Source: JAODBQ01 sp038213195 (GTDB lineage: Bacteria > Actinomycetota > Acidimicrobiia > Acidimicrobiales > Ilumatobacteraceae). Taken from it: 27,964 nt of DNA. Under the pieces are notes generated by a model. That model worked only from the letters and a program-made list of their open reading frames with translations. It searched no databases and was not told where the DNA came from. Shown in pieces: positions 16,243-24,512 of the stretch. The DNA is taken from contig JBBQTN010000045.1 in assembly GCA_038213195.1 (NCBI GenBank), forward strand, positions 1-27,964, given 5' to 3'. The position numbers and the translations under genes are program-made. Position 1 is the stretch's first letter; each line of letters opens with the position of its first letter.

Positions 16243-16878
16243 ACAACGCGCAGGCCGCACAGCGACTACCCGGTCAGGGTCTCGGCGGACAGAGCAAGAC
16301 GCGCCGTTCGGGTCCACCGTCGACGACTGCTTCGTGTCTGCGGCTCTGCGTCGATGTTGTGGAGACCTGCGTCCGCCGTGTCGACGTCGACACGGCGGCC
16401 CGTCGGTCGGGACGACGCCGTCGTGCTCGGTCGAGGACCTCGACGACGTGCAGTGTTCAGGTCCAGCAAGGAGGACGGGGATCCGCATCGCCATCGGCCA
16501 TCGCATCGCGAAGCCCGTCTGCATGACCGGTTGTTTCATCGATGGGCGTGGCCACGGTGGCGCGACGGCGCAACCACGCCAAGCGGTGATCCCGAGCTCC
16601 ACGACGACCTCGAGCAGGCCGTCGAGCGCAGCGGGCGGCCAGGCGGTGAGACGGGGCAGCTCGGCGTCTTTCGAGAGCCACACCGGCTCGACACATACCC
16701 CGAGCCATCGGCGCAGGAGTCCCGCCGGTCCGGCGACCCTGAGCGCGCACAGCTCCGGCCATCAGGGCAGGCAAGCACGGCCCGCGAGTGGATCGCTCAC
16801 CGGGACACCACGCCGCCGCCTCCGCTTCAGCCCGAGCCGGGAGAACGGCACGGCCCAGGCCACATCGGAGGAGATGCG
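16243..16878. other. 636-base stretch without a clear gene; coding-like remnant on minus strand
   Basis: No intact gene is visible. It contains a 26-bp palindrome (16373-16398) and a 7-base inverted repeat GTCGAGG-A-CCTCGAC (16430-16444). On the minus strand a frame from about 16761 down to 16425 has a protein-like composition (for example LLRRWLGVCVEPVWLSKDAE) and continues upstream through a TGA at 16762-16764 to the end of the LAL gene. It could be a decayed gene, but I cannot assign a family. Confidence 0.4.
16373..16398. promoter_or_regulatory. 26-bp perfect palindrome
   Basis: The half-site CCGCCGTGTCGAC is followed directly by its exact reverse complement, with no spacer. It lies 131 bases after the TetR stop in a stretch with no gene. 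The absence of a loop disfavours a terminator; a protein-binding site, or a palindrome kept from a mobile element, is more likely. It is also part of a wider run rich in GTCGAC. Confidence 0.6.
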
Positions 16879-19752
16879 TCAGCGATCGACGAGCCGGTGT
16901 CGGCGAGCGATGGCGGCGGCCTCGATCCGATTCGACGCCCCAAGTCTTTGCAGGATGTTCGACACGTGGACGCTGGCCGTCTTGGTGTTGATGAAGAGCT
17001 TGGTGCCGATTTCGCCGTTCGACCGGCCGTCGTTGACCAGACGGAGCACCTCGAGCTCGCGTGCTGTGAGCCCGAACGGAGACGGTTCCGTCGGAGCGGG
17101 CACGCTGTTGGCGTTGTCCTCTTCGATCCGTAGCCGCGCCCGACGGGCGAGATCTTGAACGTCGCGGCAGAGCGGATCCGCTCCCAAGGCGCTGGCCGTG
17201 CGCCACGCCATTCTGAGCAGTCCGGTGGCTGTGGCGCGGTCACCCGCTGATCGGCCCCCGCCGGTTCGAAGGAGCGCGTCGGCCTGTCGGAACCTGGCGT
17301 AGCCGGCGAGATATTCGCATTCGAGGTGGGCCCATGCCGTGACCTGGCCGGCCCAACGGTCGGCGCCCATGTCGCCGTCGGCCTCGGCGACTTCGGCGTC
17401 GGCTTGGCTCAGCCACGCGTCGAGCACTGGGGGAACCTGTACGAACTCGGCTCTCATCCGCCGGAGCCGCGCGATCCAACCGATGATCATGTCGAGGGTT
17501 CGACTGTGCTCGGCCGAGGTGACCGGGGGGACGAGGTGTCGGGCTGCGGTGGCGACCAGCCGAGCGTCGAGCGACGCCTGGTCGGGTTGCAGCTCGTCGA
17601 GCCACATCTCAACAGCTGCCGGATCGATCGGCTCGATCACTCCAGCGGCGGCGAGCTCGATCAGACCGCTGCCCGCGGGGAGCTGGTCGCCGCTGTAGTA
17701 CCCGGTCTGCCACATCTCAAGGCCTCTCCGGTACGTTGACGCCGCCTCGGCGTAGTGCCCGCGATGAATCTGAATCTGCGTCCAACCGAGGAACGCCGAC
17801 GCCCACCGATGCATCGTCTCGGGGCTGAGGCGTCTCCCGATGTCGTCCATCACCCCTGCGGCCGCCTCCCACCAGCCCAGCGCCTCGAGAGCATCGAGGA
17901 CGTTGCCTTGGAACAGGATGCCCCGGGTATCGGCGTATCCGTGGCGCTCGTTGAAGGCCACCCCGTCGTCGTACAACTCGGCAGCATCGCGGAACCGACC
18001 GAGGGAGACCAGCGCGTGGGTCAGGTTGATGGCGATCAGGGTGCCGGCCGTACCGTCGTCGATCGACTGCGCCACGTGGAGCCCGTCGGTGAGGTTACGC
18101 AGCGCTTGTTCGTCACCGAGCAAGACTCGCCCGTAGCCGACGTGGGCGCGGGCCGTGGCCTCGACCCCGCGCTCGTCCAGCTCGGCGGCCCTCTGGGCGG
18201 CGGCCGCCAGCGCGAGATCGGCGGCGGCCCCGTCGCCGGCGAACGCCCGGTTCATGGCCGACCGGACCTCCAGCCTGATGCGTTCCACCGTCAGCGGTTC
18301 GCTGGGTAGCACCGCCATGGCTCGCTCGATCGCCTCGTGCATGCCAGGCGCGCTGGCATCCCACAGGTAGCCCGAGAGCTCCAACAAGGCGCCGCCCTCC
18401 TCGAATGGATCGCCGGCTGCGCGCGCTTCGTCGACCGCCCGGGTGGCCAGCTCGACGGCGACGTCGAAGTCGCGGGCTAGGTCGGCCGCCTGCGCTGCGC
18501 TGCGCAACAGCCGGAGATGCGAGACGCCGGTTCGGCCGGCCGGGCCGTCGACCCGGTCCCACAGGTCGATGGCTCGTCCGTAGTGCTCGACGGCCTCCGC
18601 CGAGGCGCCGATGGAGCCGGCCGCCGCGGCGGCTTGGACTGCGGCGGCCAGCGCCTGTGGGAGCTGAGCGGCGTTGGCGTAGAGGCGGGCGATCTCACCA
18701 CGTCGCTCCGGGCGGTGTTCCTCCAGGGCTTGGGCAGCCCGGGCGAACAACTCAGCCCGCTCGCCCGGCAGCAGCCCGTCGAGGAAGACCTCTCTGACGA
18801 GCTCGTGTCGGAAACGGAAGCCGACCTCATCGTCGATCAGGAACCGCTCGCGGCACAGGACGTCGACGGCACGTCGGTACCGAAGGGTCGCCAGCCCGGA
18901 GGTGATCTGAAGCGCAGCCGGGTAAATCGGTGGGGCCAGGACCGAGGCCGCCTGGAGGCAGGCCAGCGCATCGGGCTCGAGGCTTCGGCTGCGGGCCAGG
19001 ATGACATGGCTGACCCCGGCCGGGATCCGCGTCGACACGTCGACCGCCAGCAGCTCCTCGGCGTAAAATGGGTTACCCCCGCTCCGCCGGGCCAGCTCTC
19101 GCCCGCGCCCGGCGCCGATCGGGCGGTCGAGGATGGCAGAGCCGAGCTCGACCACCTCGGCTTCGTCCAACGGAACCAGGTCGATGCGTTCGGGGCGCAC
19201 GGCGTGCTCGAGATCGGCGAGGAACGGGAGGAGGGGGTGGCGACGATGCAGCTCGTCGCTGCGGTACGTGCCGATCAGCAGCATCCGGCCGAGCCCACGC
19301 GTACGGACCAACTCGGCCAGCAGGGTTCGCGTCGTACGGTCCGACCAGTGGAGATCCTCGACCGCGACGACCACGGCACCACGAGCCGATGCCGTCCGCA
19401 ACGATGTCCGCGCCCGATCGAAGAGGCGGGCCAGCGCCTCGGCCGGCGCGAGGGTGGATGTGTCGACCTCCTCGCCCAGATCGGCCAGGATCTCGGACAT
19501 GGCGGCCAGCGGGCGGATCTCCCCGCCGTGCTCCAGACATCGGCCACACGCGGTCACGGCGTCGGCCTGCCGAGCGCGATCGAGCAGCACTTCGAGTAGT
19601 CGGGACTTGCCGATGCCGGCCTCGCCGGCGACGAACAGCACAGGCGTCGCTTGCTCGGGATCCCCGTCGAGCGCGCGTCGGAGGGCAGCCTCGCCAACTG
19701 TCAACTCGGCCGCCCGGCCGACGAGCTGGCTGCTGGACACGCGTCTCGCCAC
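16879..19752 (-). CDS. LAL-type LuxR-family regulator with AAA ATPase domain
   Basis: A regulator of about 957 residues of the large ATP-binding LuxR (LAL/MalT-like) class. The Walker A motif GEAGIGKS is near residues 43-50, the Walker B-like VVVAVEDLHWSD near 127-137, and GGNPFYAEELL follows as in this family. A long alpha-helical, TPR-like middle follows. The C-terminal HTH (LTARELEVLRLVNDGRSNGEIGTKLF, then TASVHVSNILQRLGASNR) ends the protein. I prefer the GTG at 19752, with GGAGG directly upstream, since the family begins at LVGRAAEL just after it; an ATG at 19863 would leave only 9 bases before the divergent OsmC gene. The 120-base gap between the two starts is the likely control region. 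The regulator probably activates the OsmC-methyltransferase-OsmC-monooxygenase set. Confidence 0.92.
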   Translation of the reverse strand: MARRVSSSQLVGRAAELTVGEAALRRALDGDPEQATPVLFVAGEAGIGKSRLLEVLLDRARQADAVTACGRCLEHGGEIRPLAAMSEILADLGEEVDTSTLAPAEALARLFDRARTSLRTASARGAVVVAVEDLHWSDRTTRTLLAELVRTRGLGRMLLIGTYRSDELHRRHPLLPFLADLEHAVRPERIDLVPLDEAEVVELGSAILDRPIGAGRGRELARRSGGNPFYAEELLAVDVSTRIPAGVSHVILARSRSLEPDALACLQAASVLAPPIYPAALQITSGLATLRYRRAVDVLCRERFLIDDEVGFRFRHELVREVFLDGLLPGERAELFARAAQALEEHRPERRGEIARLYANAAQLPQALAAAVQAAAAAGSIGASAEAVEHYGRAIDLWDRVDGPAGRTGVSHLRLLRSAAQAADLARDFDVAVELATRAVDEARAAGDPFEEGGALLELSGYLWDASAPGMHEAIERAMAVLPSEPLTVERIRLEVRSAMNRAFAGDGAAADLALAAAAQRAAELDERGVEATARAHVGYGRVLLGDEQALRNLTDGLHVAQSIDDGTAGTLIAINLTHALVSLGRFRDAAELYDDGVAFNERHGYADTRGILFQGNVLDALEALGWWEAAAGVMDDIGRRLSPETMHRWASAFLGWTQIQIHRGHYAEAASTYRRGLEMWQTGYYSGDQLPAGSGLIELAAAGVIEPIDPAAVEMWLDELQPDQASLDARLVATAARHLVPPVTSAEHSRTLDMIIGWIARLRRMRAEFVQVPPVLDAWLSQADAEVAEADGDMGADRWAGQVTAWAHLECEYLAGYARFRQADALLRTGGGRSAGDRATATGLLRMAWRTASALGADPLCRDVQDLARRARLRIEEDNANSVPAPTEPSPFGLTARELEVLRLVNDGRSNGEIGTKLFINTKTASVHVSNILQRLGASNRIEAAAIARRHRLVDR

Positions 19753-19872
19753 GCCTCCATCGTCGCGCCAGTCGGGCCTGAGGTAGCGCGGATTCGTCCG
19801 TGAGGTGGTCGGTGACCCAGAACGAGGCGCCGTCCCGATGCCCAGATCGGGCCGCAGGCTCAAGATCCAGTC

Positions 19873-20421
19873 ATGGACGAAACCGAGGACGACGACGAGC
19901 GCATCGCGCGGGCTCTCGAACGGCTCGAGGACGCAGTCGCCCGCAAGCCGGGCTTCGGCCGCTCAACCGCAACGTCGACCACGACGCTGGCAGGCGGGCT
20001 GCGCTGCGTCACCCGCGAGGCCGGCCACGTGATCGAGACTGACCTGGTCGAAGCACTCGGGGGCACCGGGACGGGGCCTTCTCCGAGTGCAGTCGTGCGA
20101 GCCGCGCTCGGAAGCTGCCTGGCCATGGGCTACCGGCTGCGGGCGGCGCGACATCGCGTCCCCGTCGATTCGATCCGTGTCGAGGTGGTGACCGAGTCGG
20201 CGGTCAGCGGCATGCTCGATCCGGACTCGACCTTGCCGCCCGGCTTTCTCGACATCCGCTGCCACGTCGAGATCGACAGTCCCGCAGCCGCCGATCGGCT
20301 CGAGCGCGTGATGGCCGAGGCCGACCGGCTGAGCCCGGTCCTCGACATCGTGTCCCGCCCCAACCTCGTTGACCGCTGCCGGGCGGACGGGTCGCGCGAT
20401 ATCACCGGAGGCGAGCGCTAG
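19873..20421 (+). CDS. OsmC-family protein (first copy)
   Basis: A 182-residue OsmC/Ohr-superfamily protein. PSPSAVVRAALGSCLAMGYRL (around 76-95) carries the conserved cysteine of the OsmC active-site helix, and the alpha-beta fold continues through VDSIRVEVVTESAVSGML and LDIRCHVEIDSP. The second cysteine region is SPVLDIVSRPNLV, where many OsmC proteins have a Cys; here the position near the end is not a clear match. Members reduce organic hydroperoxides or act on thiol adducts. It is the first gene of the plus-strand set, and its TAG overlaps the next GTG by one base, so translation is likely coupled. The N-terminal 25 residues are acidic (MDETEDDDER). Confidence 0.88.
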   Translation: MDETEDDDERIARALERLEDAVARKPGFGRSTATSTTTLAGGLRCVTREAGHVIETDLVEALGGTGTGPSPSAVVRAALGSCLAMGYRLRAARHRVPVDSIRVEVVTESAVSGMLDPDSTLPPGFLDIRCHVEIDSPAAADRLERVMAEADRLSPVLDIVSRPNLVDRCRADGSRDITGGER

Positions 20422-21245
20422 TGGACGCCAAGCGCCACCGAATCGTCCAACGCCGGGGTTGGAACACTGCGGCTGCAGACTACGACCGCTACTGGGCCCA
20501 ACAACTGGCGCCGGCGCAGGACCTGCTGTTGCGGCGGGCCGGACTCACTGCCGGGGAGAATGTCCTCGACATCGCCTGCGGCACCGGGTTGGTCACCCTG
20601 GTCGCGGCGGCGGCCGTCGCCGACGGACTGCGTGGTCGAGTCACCGCCACCGACCTGTCGCCGGCGATGGTGTCCGCGGTGGGACAACGCGCTCGACGTG
20701 CCGGGTTGACCAACGTCGATGGTCTGGTTTGCGGCGCTGAGGAGCTCACCGTCGACGGTCGCTACGACGCCGCGCTGTGCTCGCTCGGGCTGATGTACGT
20801 GCCCAAACCACGCGCGGCCATCGCCGAGATACGCCGCGTGCTGCGACCCGGCGGCCGGCTCGTGGTGTCGGTGTGGGGCGAGCGGCGCCGCTGCGGCTGG
20901 GCCGACCTCTTCGGGATCGTCGACGCCCGCGTCTCCAGCGACGTCTGCCCGCTGTTCTTCGCGCTCGGCGCACCGGGCGCCCTAGCCGAGCTGCTGGAGC
21001 GGACCGGCCTGGTCGACGTCGGCCACGAGCGGCTGACAGTCGACCTCCGCTACGCCAACGAAAGCGAGGCCCTCGGCGCAGCGTTCCACGGCGGGCCCGT
21101 GGCCCTCGCCTACGCCCACTTCGACGACCAGACACGAGCCGGCGCAGAGCGCGAATACCTCGACTCCCTTGCCGGGTTCCGCACCACCGACGGCGGCTAT
21201 CGGGTGCCAGGCGAGTTCGTCGTCGCCTGGGCTCGCCGACCGTGA
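20421..21245 (+). CDS. Class I SAM-dependent methyltransferase
   Basis: A 274-residue Rossmann-fold methyltransferase. SAM-binding motif I is VLDIACGTG (48-56), followed by VTATDLSPAMV (motif II acidic residue) and a YDAALCSLGLMYVP motif. LRPGGRLVVSVWGE is the post-II strand. It is of the UbiE/Methyltransf_11 type; no product-specific motif is visible. The GTG start overlaps the TAG of the OsmC gene (TAGTG). Sitting between two OsmC genes and before an FAD monooxygenase, it may methylate a small thiol or phenolic intermediate; this is inference. Confidence 0.9.
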   Translation: MDAKRHRIVQRRGWNTAAADYDRYWAQQLAPAQDLLLRRAGLTAGENVLDIACGTGLVTLVAAAAVADGLRGRVTATDLSPAMVSAVGQRARRAGLTNVDGLVCGAEELTVDGRYDAALCSLGLMYVPKPRAAIAEIRRVLRPGGRLVVSVWGERRRCGWADLFGIVDARVSSDVCPLFFALGAPGALAELLERTGLVDVGHERLTVDLRYANESEALGAAFHGGPVALAYAHFDDQTRAGAEREYLDSLAGFRTTDGGYRVPGEFVVAWARRP

Positions 21246-21284
21246 TCACCAACAAACACACAGTCATCAGCAAGGAGCAATCAC

Positions 21285-21845
21285 ATGACCACAACCAGCA
21301 CTCCCGTCGACAACGGCGTCAACACCCAGGCCCTGCTCGGTGCTCGGGAAGCACTCAGCGCCGCACCCGAGGCAGCCGCATTCACCTGGCGGGCGTCCTG
21401 CTCATGGGTCCACGGCACCCACAGCACGTCGACCGTCACTGACTTCTCCGGCCTCGGCACCGAGCACCAGCACCAGAAGACCTTCACGTTCGAGGCCGAC
21501 CACCCCGAGTGCTTCGCCTCCCAGGACCTCGGGGCCACCCCGGTAGAGATCGTCCTGGCGGGGCTGGCGAGTTGCCTGACCGCCGGCGTCGCCTCCGTCG
21601 CGCAGCACCGCGAGATCCAGCTCCGATCGGTCACCGCCACAATCGAGGGCGACATGAACGTGCTCGGCATCCTCGGCGCCGACCCCGACGTACGCAACGG
21701 CTTCAGCGACATCCGGGTCCGCTTCGACATCGACGCTGACGCCTCCACCGACGAGATCCGGGCACTCGTCGCCCAGTCACAGAAGCGATCAGCGGTGTTC
21801 GACATCGTGACCAACCCGACCGCCGTCAGCGTCGTCGTCAACTGA
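21285..21845 (+). CDS. OsmC-family protein (second copy)
   Basis: A 186-residue OsmC-superfamily protein. LGATPVEIVLAGLASCLTAGVA carries the conserved Cys on the central helix, and KRSAVFDIVTNPTAV ends the fold. HPECFASQD contains a further Cys upstream. It is only distantly like the first OsmC in the cluster, so the two are probably not a recent duplication. The start has AAGGAG 7 bases upstream, the best ribosome site in this operon, which suggests independent or stronger translation. The gene lies 39 bases after the methyltransferase and 31 bases before the monooxygenase. Confidence 0.9.
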   Translation: MTTTSTPVDNGVNTQALLGAREALSAAPEAAAFTWRASCSWVHGTHSTSTVTDFSGLGTEHQHQKTFTFEADHPECFASQDLGATPVEIVLAGLASCLTAGVASVAQHREIQLRSVTATIEGDMNVLGILGADPDVRNGFSDIRVRFDIDADASTDEIRALVAQSQKRSAVFDIVTNPTAVSVVVN

Positions 21846-21876
21846 GCGCCGCACTGGCGACCGCGGCGGTCCAGCG

Positions 21877-23130
21877 GTGAAGACGACAGTCGTCATCATC
21901 GGCGCCGGTCACGCCGGACTCGCGATGAGTCGCCGGCTCACGCAGCGCTCGATCGAACACGTGGTCCTCGAGCGCGACGAAGTGGCGAGCTCATGGCGGA
22001 CCGCGCGCTGGGACTCGTTGCGGTTGCTGACACCAAACTGGCTCACCCGCCTGCCGGGGCTGACGTCCGACGGCCTCGATCCCGACGGCTACGCCTCGGC
22101 CCCGCAGGTCGCCGAGCTCATCCAGAGGTATGCCACCGACATCTCGGCCCCCGTCATGACGGCAACCACCGTCACCGCCGTCACCGCCGTCACCGACGGC
22201 TACTCGGTGACCACGAACCAGGGCAGCTGGCGCTGTGATGCCCTGGTGGTAGCGAGCGGGGCCTGCAACCTTGCCGTCGTCCCACCCGTCGCCGCCGACG
22301 TGCCCGCCGGCATCGCCGTGACCACGCCGCTCACGTACCGCAACCCGGATGACCTCGATCCCGGCGGCGTGCTGGTGATCGGGGCGTCGGCGACGGGCGT
22401 GCAGCTCTCCGAGGAGATCCGACGCTCGGGCCGGCCGGTGACGCTGTCGGTCGGCGAGCACGTGCGTATGCCGCGCATGTACCGCGGCCGGGACGTCTTC
22501 TGGTGGACCGATCGGGCCGGCATCCTCGACGAGCGTCATGATGAAGTCGACGACATCGTCCGCGTTCGCAGCCTCCCGTCACCGCAGCTCATCGGTACGC
22601 CCGAGCGACGCAACATCGACCTCGACAGCCTTGCCAGCCAGGACATCACCATCGTCGGCCGGCTGGGGCGAATTGCCGAGGGCATCGCACAGTTCTCGGG
22701 TTCGCTGACCAACACGTGCACGCTGGCCGACCTCAAAGTCAACCGGCTGCTCGCCGGCCTCGACGAGTGGGCCACCTCGGCCGGGCTCGACGACGAGCTC
22801 GGACCGCCAGAGCGGATGCCACCGACACGCGCCGCAGGCGCAGCGCAGCTCCTCGAGATCGACCTGCGGCACGCGGGCATCAAGTCGATCCTGTTCGCCA
22901 CCGGCTACCGGCCCGACCACTCCTGGCTCGACATCCCCGTTCTCGATCGGCGGGGACGAGTCACCCACGACGGCGGCGTCGTCCGCAACGCGCCGGGGAC
23001 GTACGTCATCGGGTACCCAGCCCTGCGCCGCCGCGGCTCGAGCTTCATTTGCGGCGCAGACCCCGACAGCGCCGAACTGGCATGCCTGTTGCACCGACAC
23101 CTGGATGCTCGAGTGTCGACGCTCTCCTAG
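21877..23130 (+). CDS. FAD-dependent NAD(P)-binding monooxygenase/oxidoreductase
   Basis: A 417-residue flavoprotein of the flavin monooxygenase (CzcO/YUC-like) class. The FAD fold VVIIGAGHAG is at 5-14, the LERDEVASSWRTARWDSLRLLTP segment is typical, and a second nucleotide fold VLVIGASATGVQ lies near 165. ATGYRPDHSWL is the family's late ATG motif. The FxGxxxHxxxWP fingerprint of Baeyer-Villiger enzymes, present in the gene at 6097, is absent, so a thiol/amine or electron-donating role is more likely than ketone oxidation. It starts with GTG 31 bases after the second OsmC and is the last gene of the set. A decayed transposase follows. Confidence 0.9.
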   Translation: MKTTVVIIGAGHAGLAMSRRLTQRSIEHVVLERDEVASSWRTARWDSLRLLTPNWLTRLPGLTSDGLDPDGYASAPQVAELIQRYATDISAPVMTATTVTAVTAVTDGYSVTTNQGSWRCDALVVASGACNLAVVPPVAADVPAGIAVTTPLTYRNPDDLDPGGVLVIGASATGVQLSEEIRRSGRPVTLSVGEHVRMPRMYRGRDVFWWTDRAGILDERHDEVDDIVRVRSLPSPQLIGTPERRNIDLDSLASQDITIVGRLGRIAEGIAQFSGSLTNTCTLADLKVNRLLAGLDEWATSAGLDDELGPPERMPPTRAAGAAQLLEIDLRHAGIKSILFATGYRPDHSWLDIPVLDRRGRVTHDGGVVRNAPGTYVIGYPALRRRGSSFICGADPDSAELACLLHRHLDARVSTLS

Positions 23131-23162
23131 TACTTCGCCTGGTGTGATGGTGTTGCCTGCTG

Positions 23163-23640
23163 GTGCTGTCTGGTGAGCTCGCTGAGATCGACCTGTTGTT
23201 GGACGACGAGCGCTACCTCAGGCCGTTCCGAGGCGTTGAACGTCGAGTTGCTGCACGCCGCCCACCAGCACAGTCTGTCAGCCTGGACCAGGTGCGCGTC
23301 GACACGACCGTCGTCGAGGCCGACGTCAAGTACCCGACCGACTCGGGGTTGTTGACCGCGGCGACGTGTCGGATCGGGTCACGACTGCACCGCCGCATGC
23401 TCGTCGGGGTGAAGATCAACTACGTCGACCGCGGTCCGGCGGCCAGGGCCCATCAGCATTCGATCGGTGCCTGGCTACGACGGCGCACCGACGCGGCCAA
23501 GGAAGAGGTGTTGGCGAATCCCGGGCTCATCGCTGACCTGGCCGACGCGTCGGTGGTCGAAGCCACGGTTGCCTTGTCCTATCAGGCTCGCAGGCAGAGG
23601 CCGCAGGCGCAGGCGGCCCCGAGTCGAGCGGCCCGTTCTC
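23163..23640 (+). pseudogene. Decayed DDE transposase (internally deleted, frameshifted)
   Basis: Recognisable pieces are an N-terminal SGELAEIDLLLDDERYLRPF, then EALNVELLHAAHQH in another frame, then the core RVDTTVVEADVKYPTDSGLL and IGAWLRRRTDAAKEEVLA. These are in the order found in large actinobacterial DDE transposases, but about 150 residues are missing between the first two pieces and the reading frame changes twice. The 3' part is lost. No terminal inverted repeats are visible, so the element is dead and its ends cannot be placed. It sits directly after the OsmC/monooxygenase set and marks the border with the right arm. Confidence 0.75.
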
Positions 23641-23711
23641 GTGAAGGACGGGATCGTTGGCACGACTGGCGGTCCGGCGCAATTGTTGCCTGGGTGCGAG
23701 TCCCGGATGGT

Positions 23712-24275
23712 TTAGAAGACCTCGGGTGGGGCTTCGAGAAAGATCTGCTCGTTCGCGGCGCGTACATCGGGATCGATCTGGTCCGGCGGGCACGGCTCGA
23801 TCGTGTCGCCAATGGAGATGGTGCCGCCGATAATCACCCGGGCGTTCATCCCTGAGCGGTTGATGAGCGGTCGGAACACGGGCCGTTGGAGGAGTTGTTC
23901 GAGGTATTTGCATGGCACGTTCAGCCGGCCGCCGAAGAACACGCAGTCTCCGACCTTAAAGTAGAGGCCGACCAGGTGCGACAAGGGCACGCCCCGGGTC
24001 GTGAGGTTGCGCCGGTGGTCACCCGGCCCGAGGTCGATACCGCGGTCACGCTTCAATGCCTGCAGGGTCTCGAGCTCGATGAGGGTAACCTGGCGGTCGA
24101 TGTGATGCCGATCGGAGTACGTGCCCGTGCGGGTGGCGTAGCGGTCATCGGGAATGCCCACGCCGGCAATTACCTCGCACTCCGACAGCGACTCCATCGG
24201 AAGCGACGCAGCGCTAGCGATGTGAATGTGATCGAGGACCCCACGCCACGACGGCAGCACCTGTGCCTTGTCCAT
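23712..24275 (-). CDS. MOSC-domain protein
   Basis: A 187-residue protein of the MOSC family (molybdenum-cofactor-sulfurase C-terminal domain). IAGVGIPDDRYA, VTLIELETLQAL and HRRNLTTRGVPLSHLVGLYFKVGD are family segments. The conserved Cys of the sulfur/metal site is in NVPCKYLEQL. Members handle Mo-cofactor sulfur or detoxify hydroxylamine-like compounds with electron partners. I chose the ATG at 24275 over a start at 24305 because GGGAGG lies about 11 bases upstream of it. The gene stands alone next to a dead transposase; no molybdenum enzyme is visible in the window. Confidence 0.85.
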   Translation of the reverse strand: MDKAQVLPSWRGVLDHIHIASAASLPMESLSECEVIAGVGIPDDRYATRTGTYSDRHHIDRQVTLIELETLQALKRDRGIDLGPGDHRRNLTTRGVPLSHLVGLYFKVGDCVFFGGRLNVPCKYLEQLLQRPVFRPLINRSGMNARVIIGGTISIGDTIEPCPPDQIDPDVRAANEQIFLEAPPEVF

Positions 24276-24512
24276 ATGTGGCCAGCCTCCCTTGGTCACT
24301 CGCATCGTAGGTCGCGGCGCCTATGTTGATCGCTCACGGACCTTTGGGGACGCTACGGCCCCGGGCCACGGTGAAACGGGCCGGGCCACACCACGAGGCG
24401 CCTTCGGTAGCTGGTCCGCCTCCGCGCCATCTGCGTGGTGTCGGGATCGGCGGCCTCAGCCCGTCACCCCCGAGTCGTGACGAAGGCGCACCTGATCGGG
24501 CAACATGCGTGC

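Noticed and set aside
19753..19863. N-terminal extension of the LAL regulator to an ATG at 19863
   Set aside because: It would leave 9 bases to the divergent OsmC start and adds 37 residues not typical of the family.
23690..23710. GGGTGCGAGTCCC, which resembles a tRNA T-arm
   Set aside because: No matching acceptor stem, D-arm or anticodon stem can be found around it, so no tRNA or att site is called.
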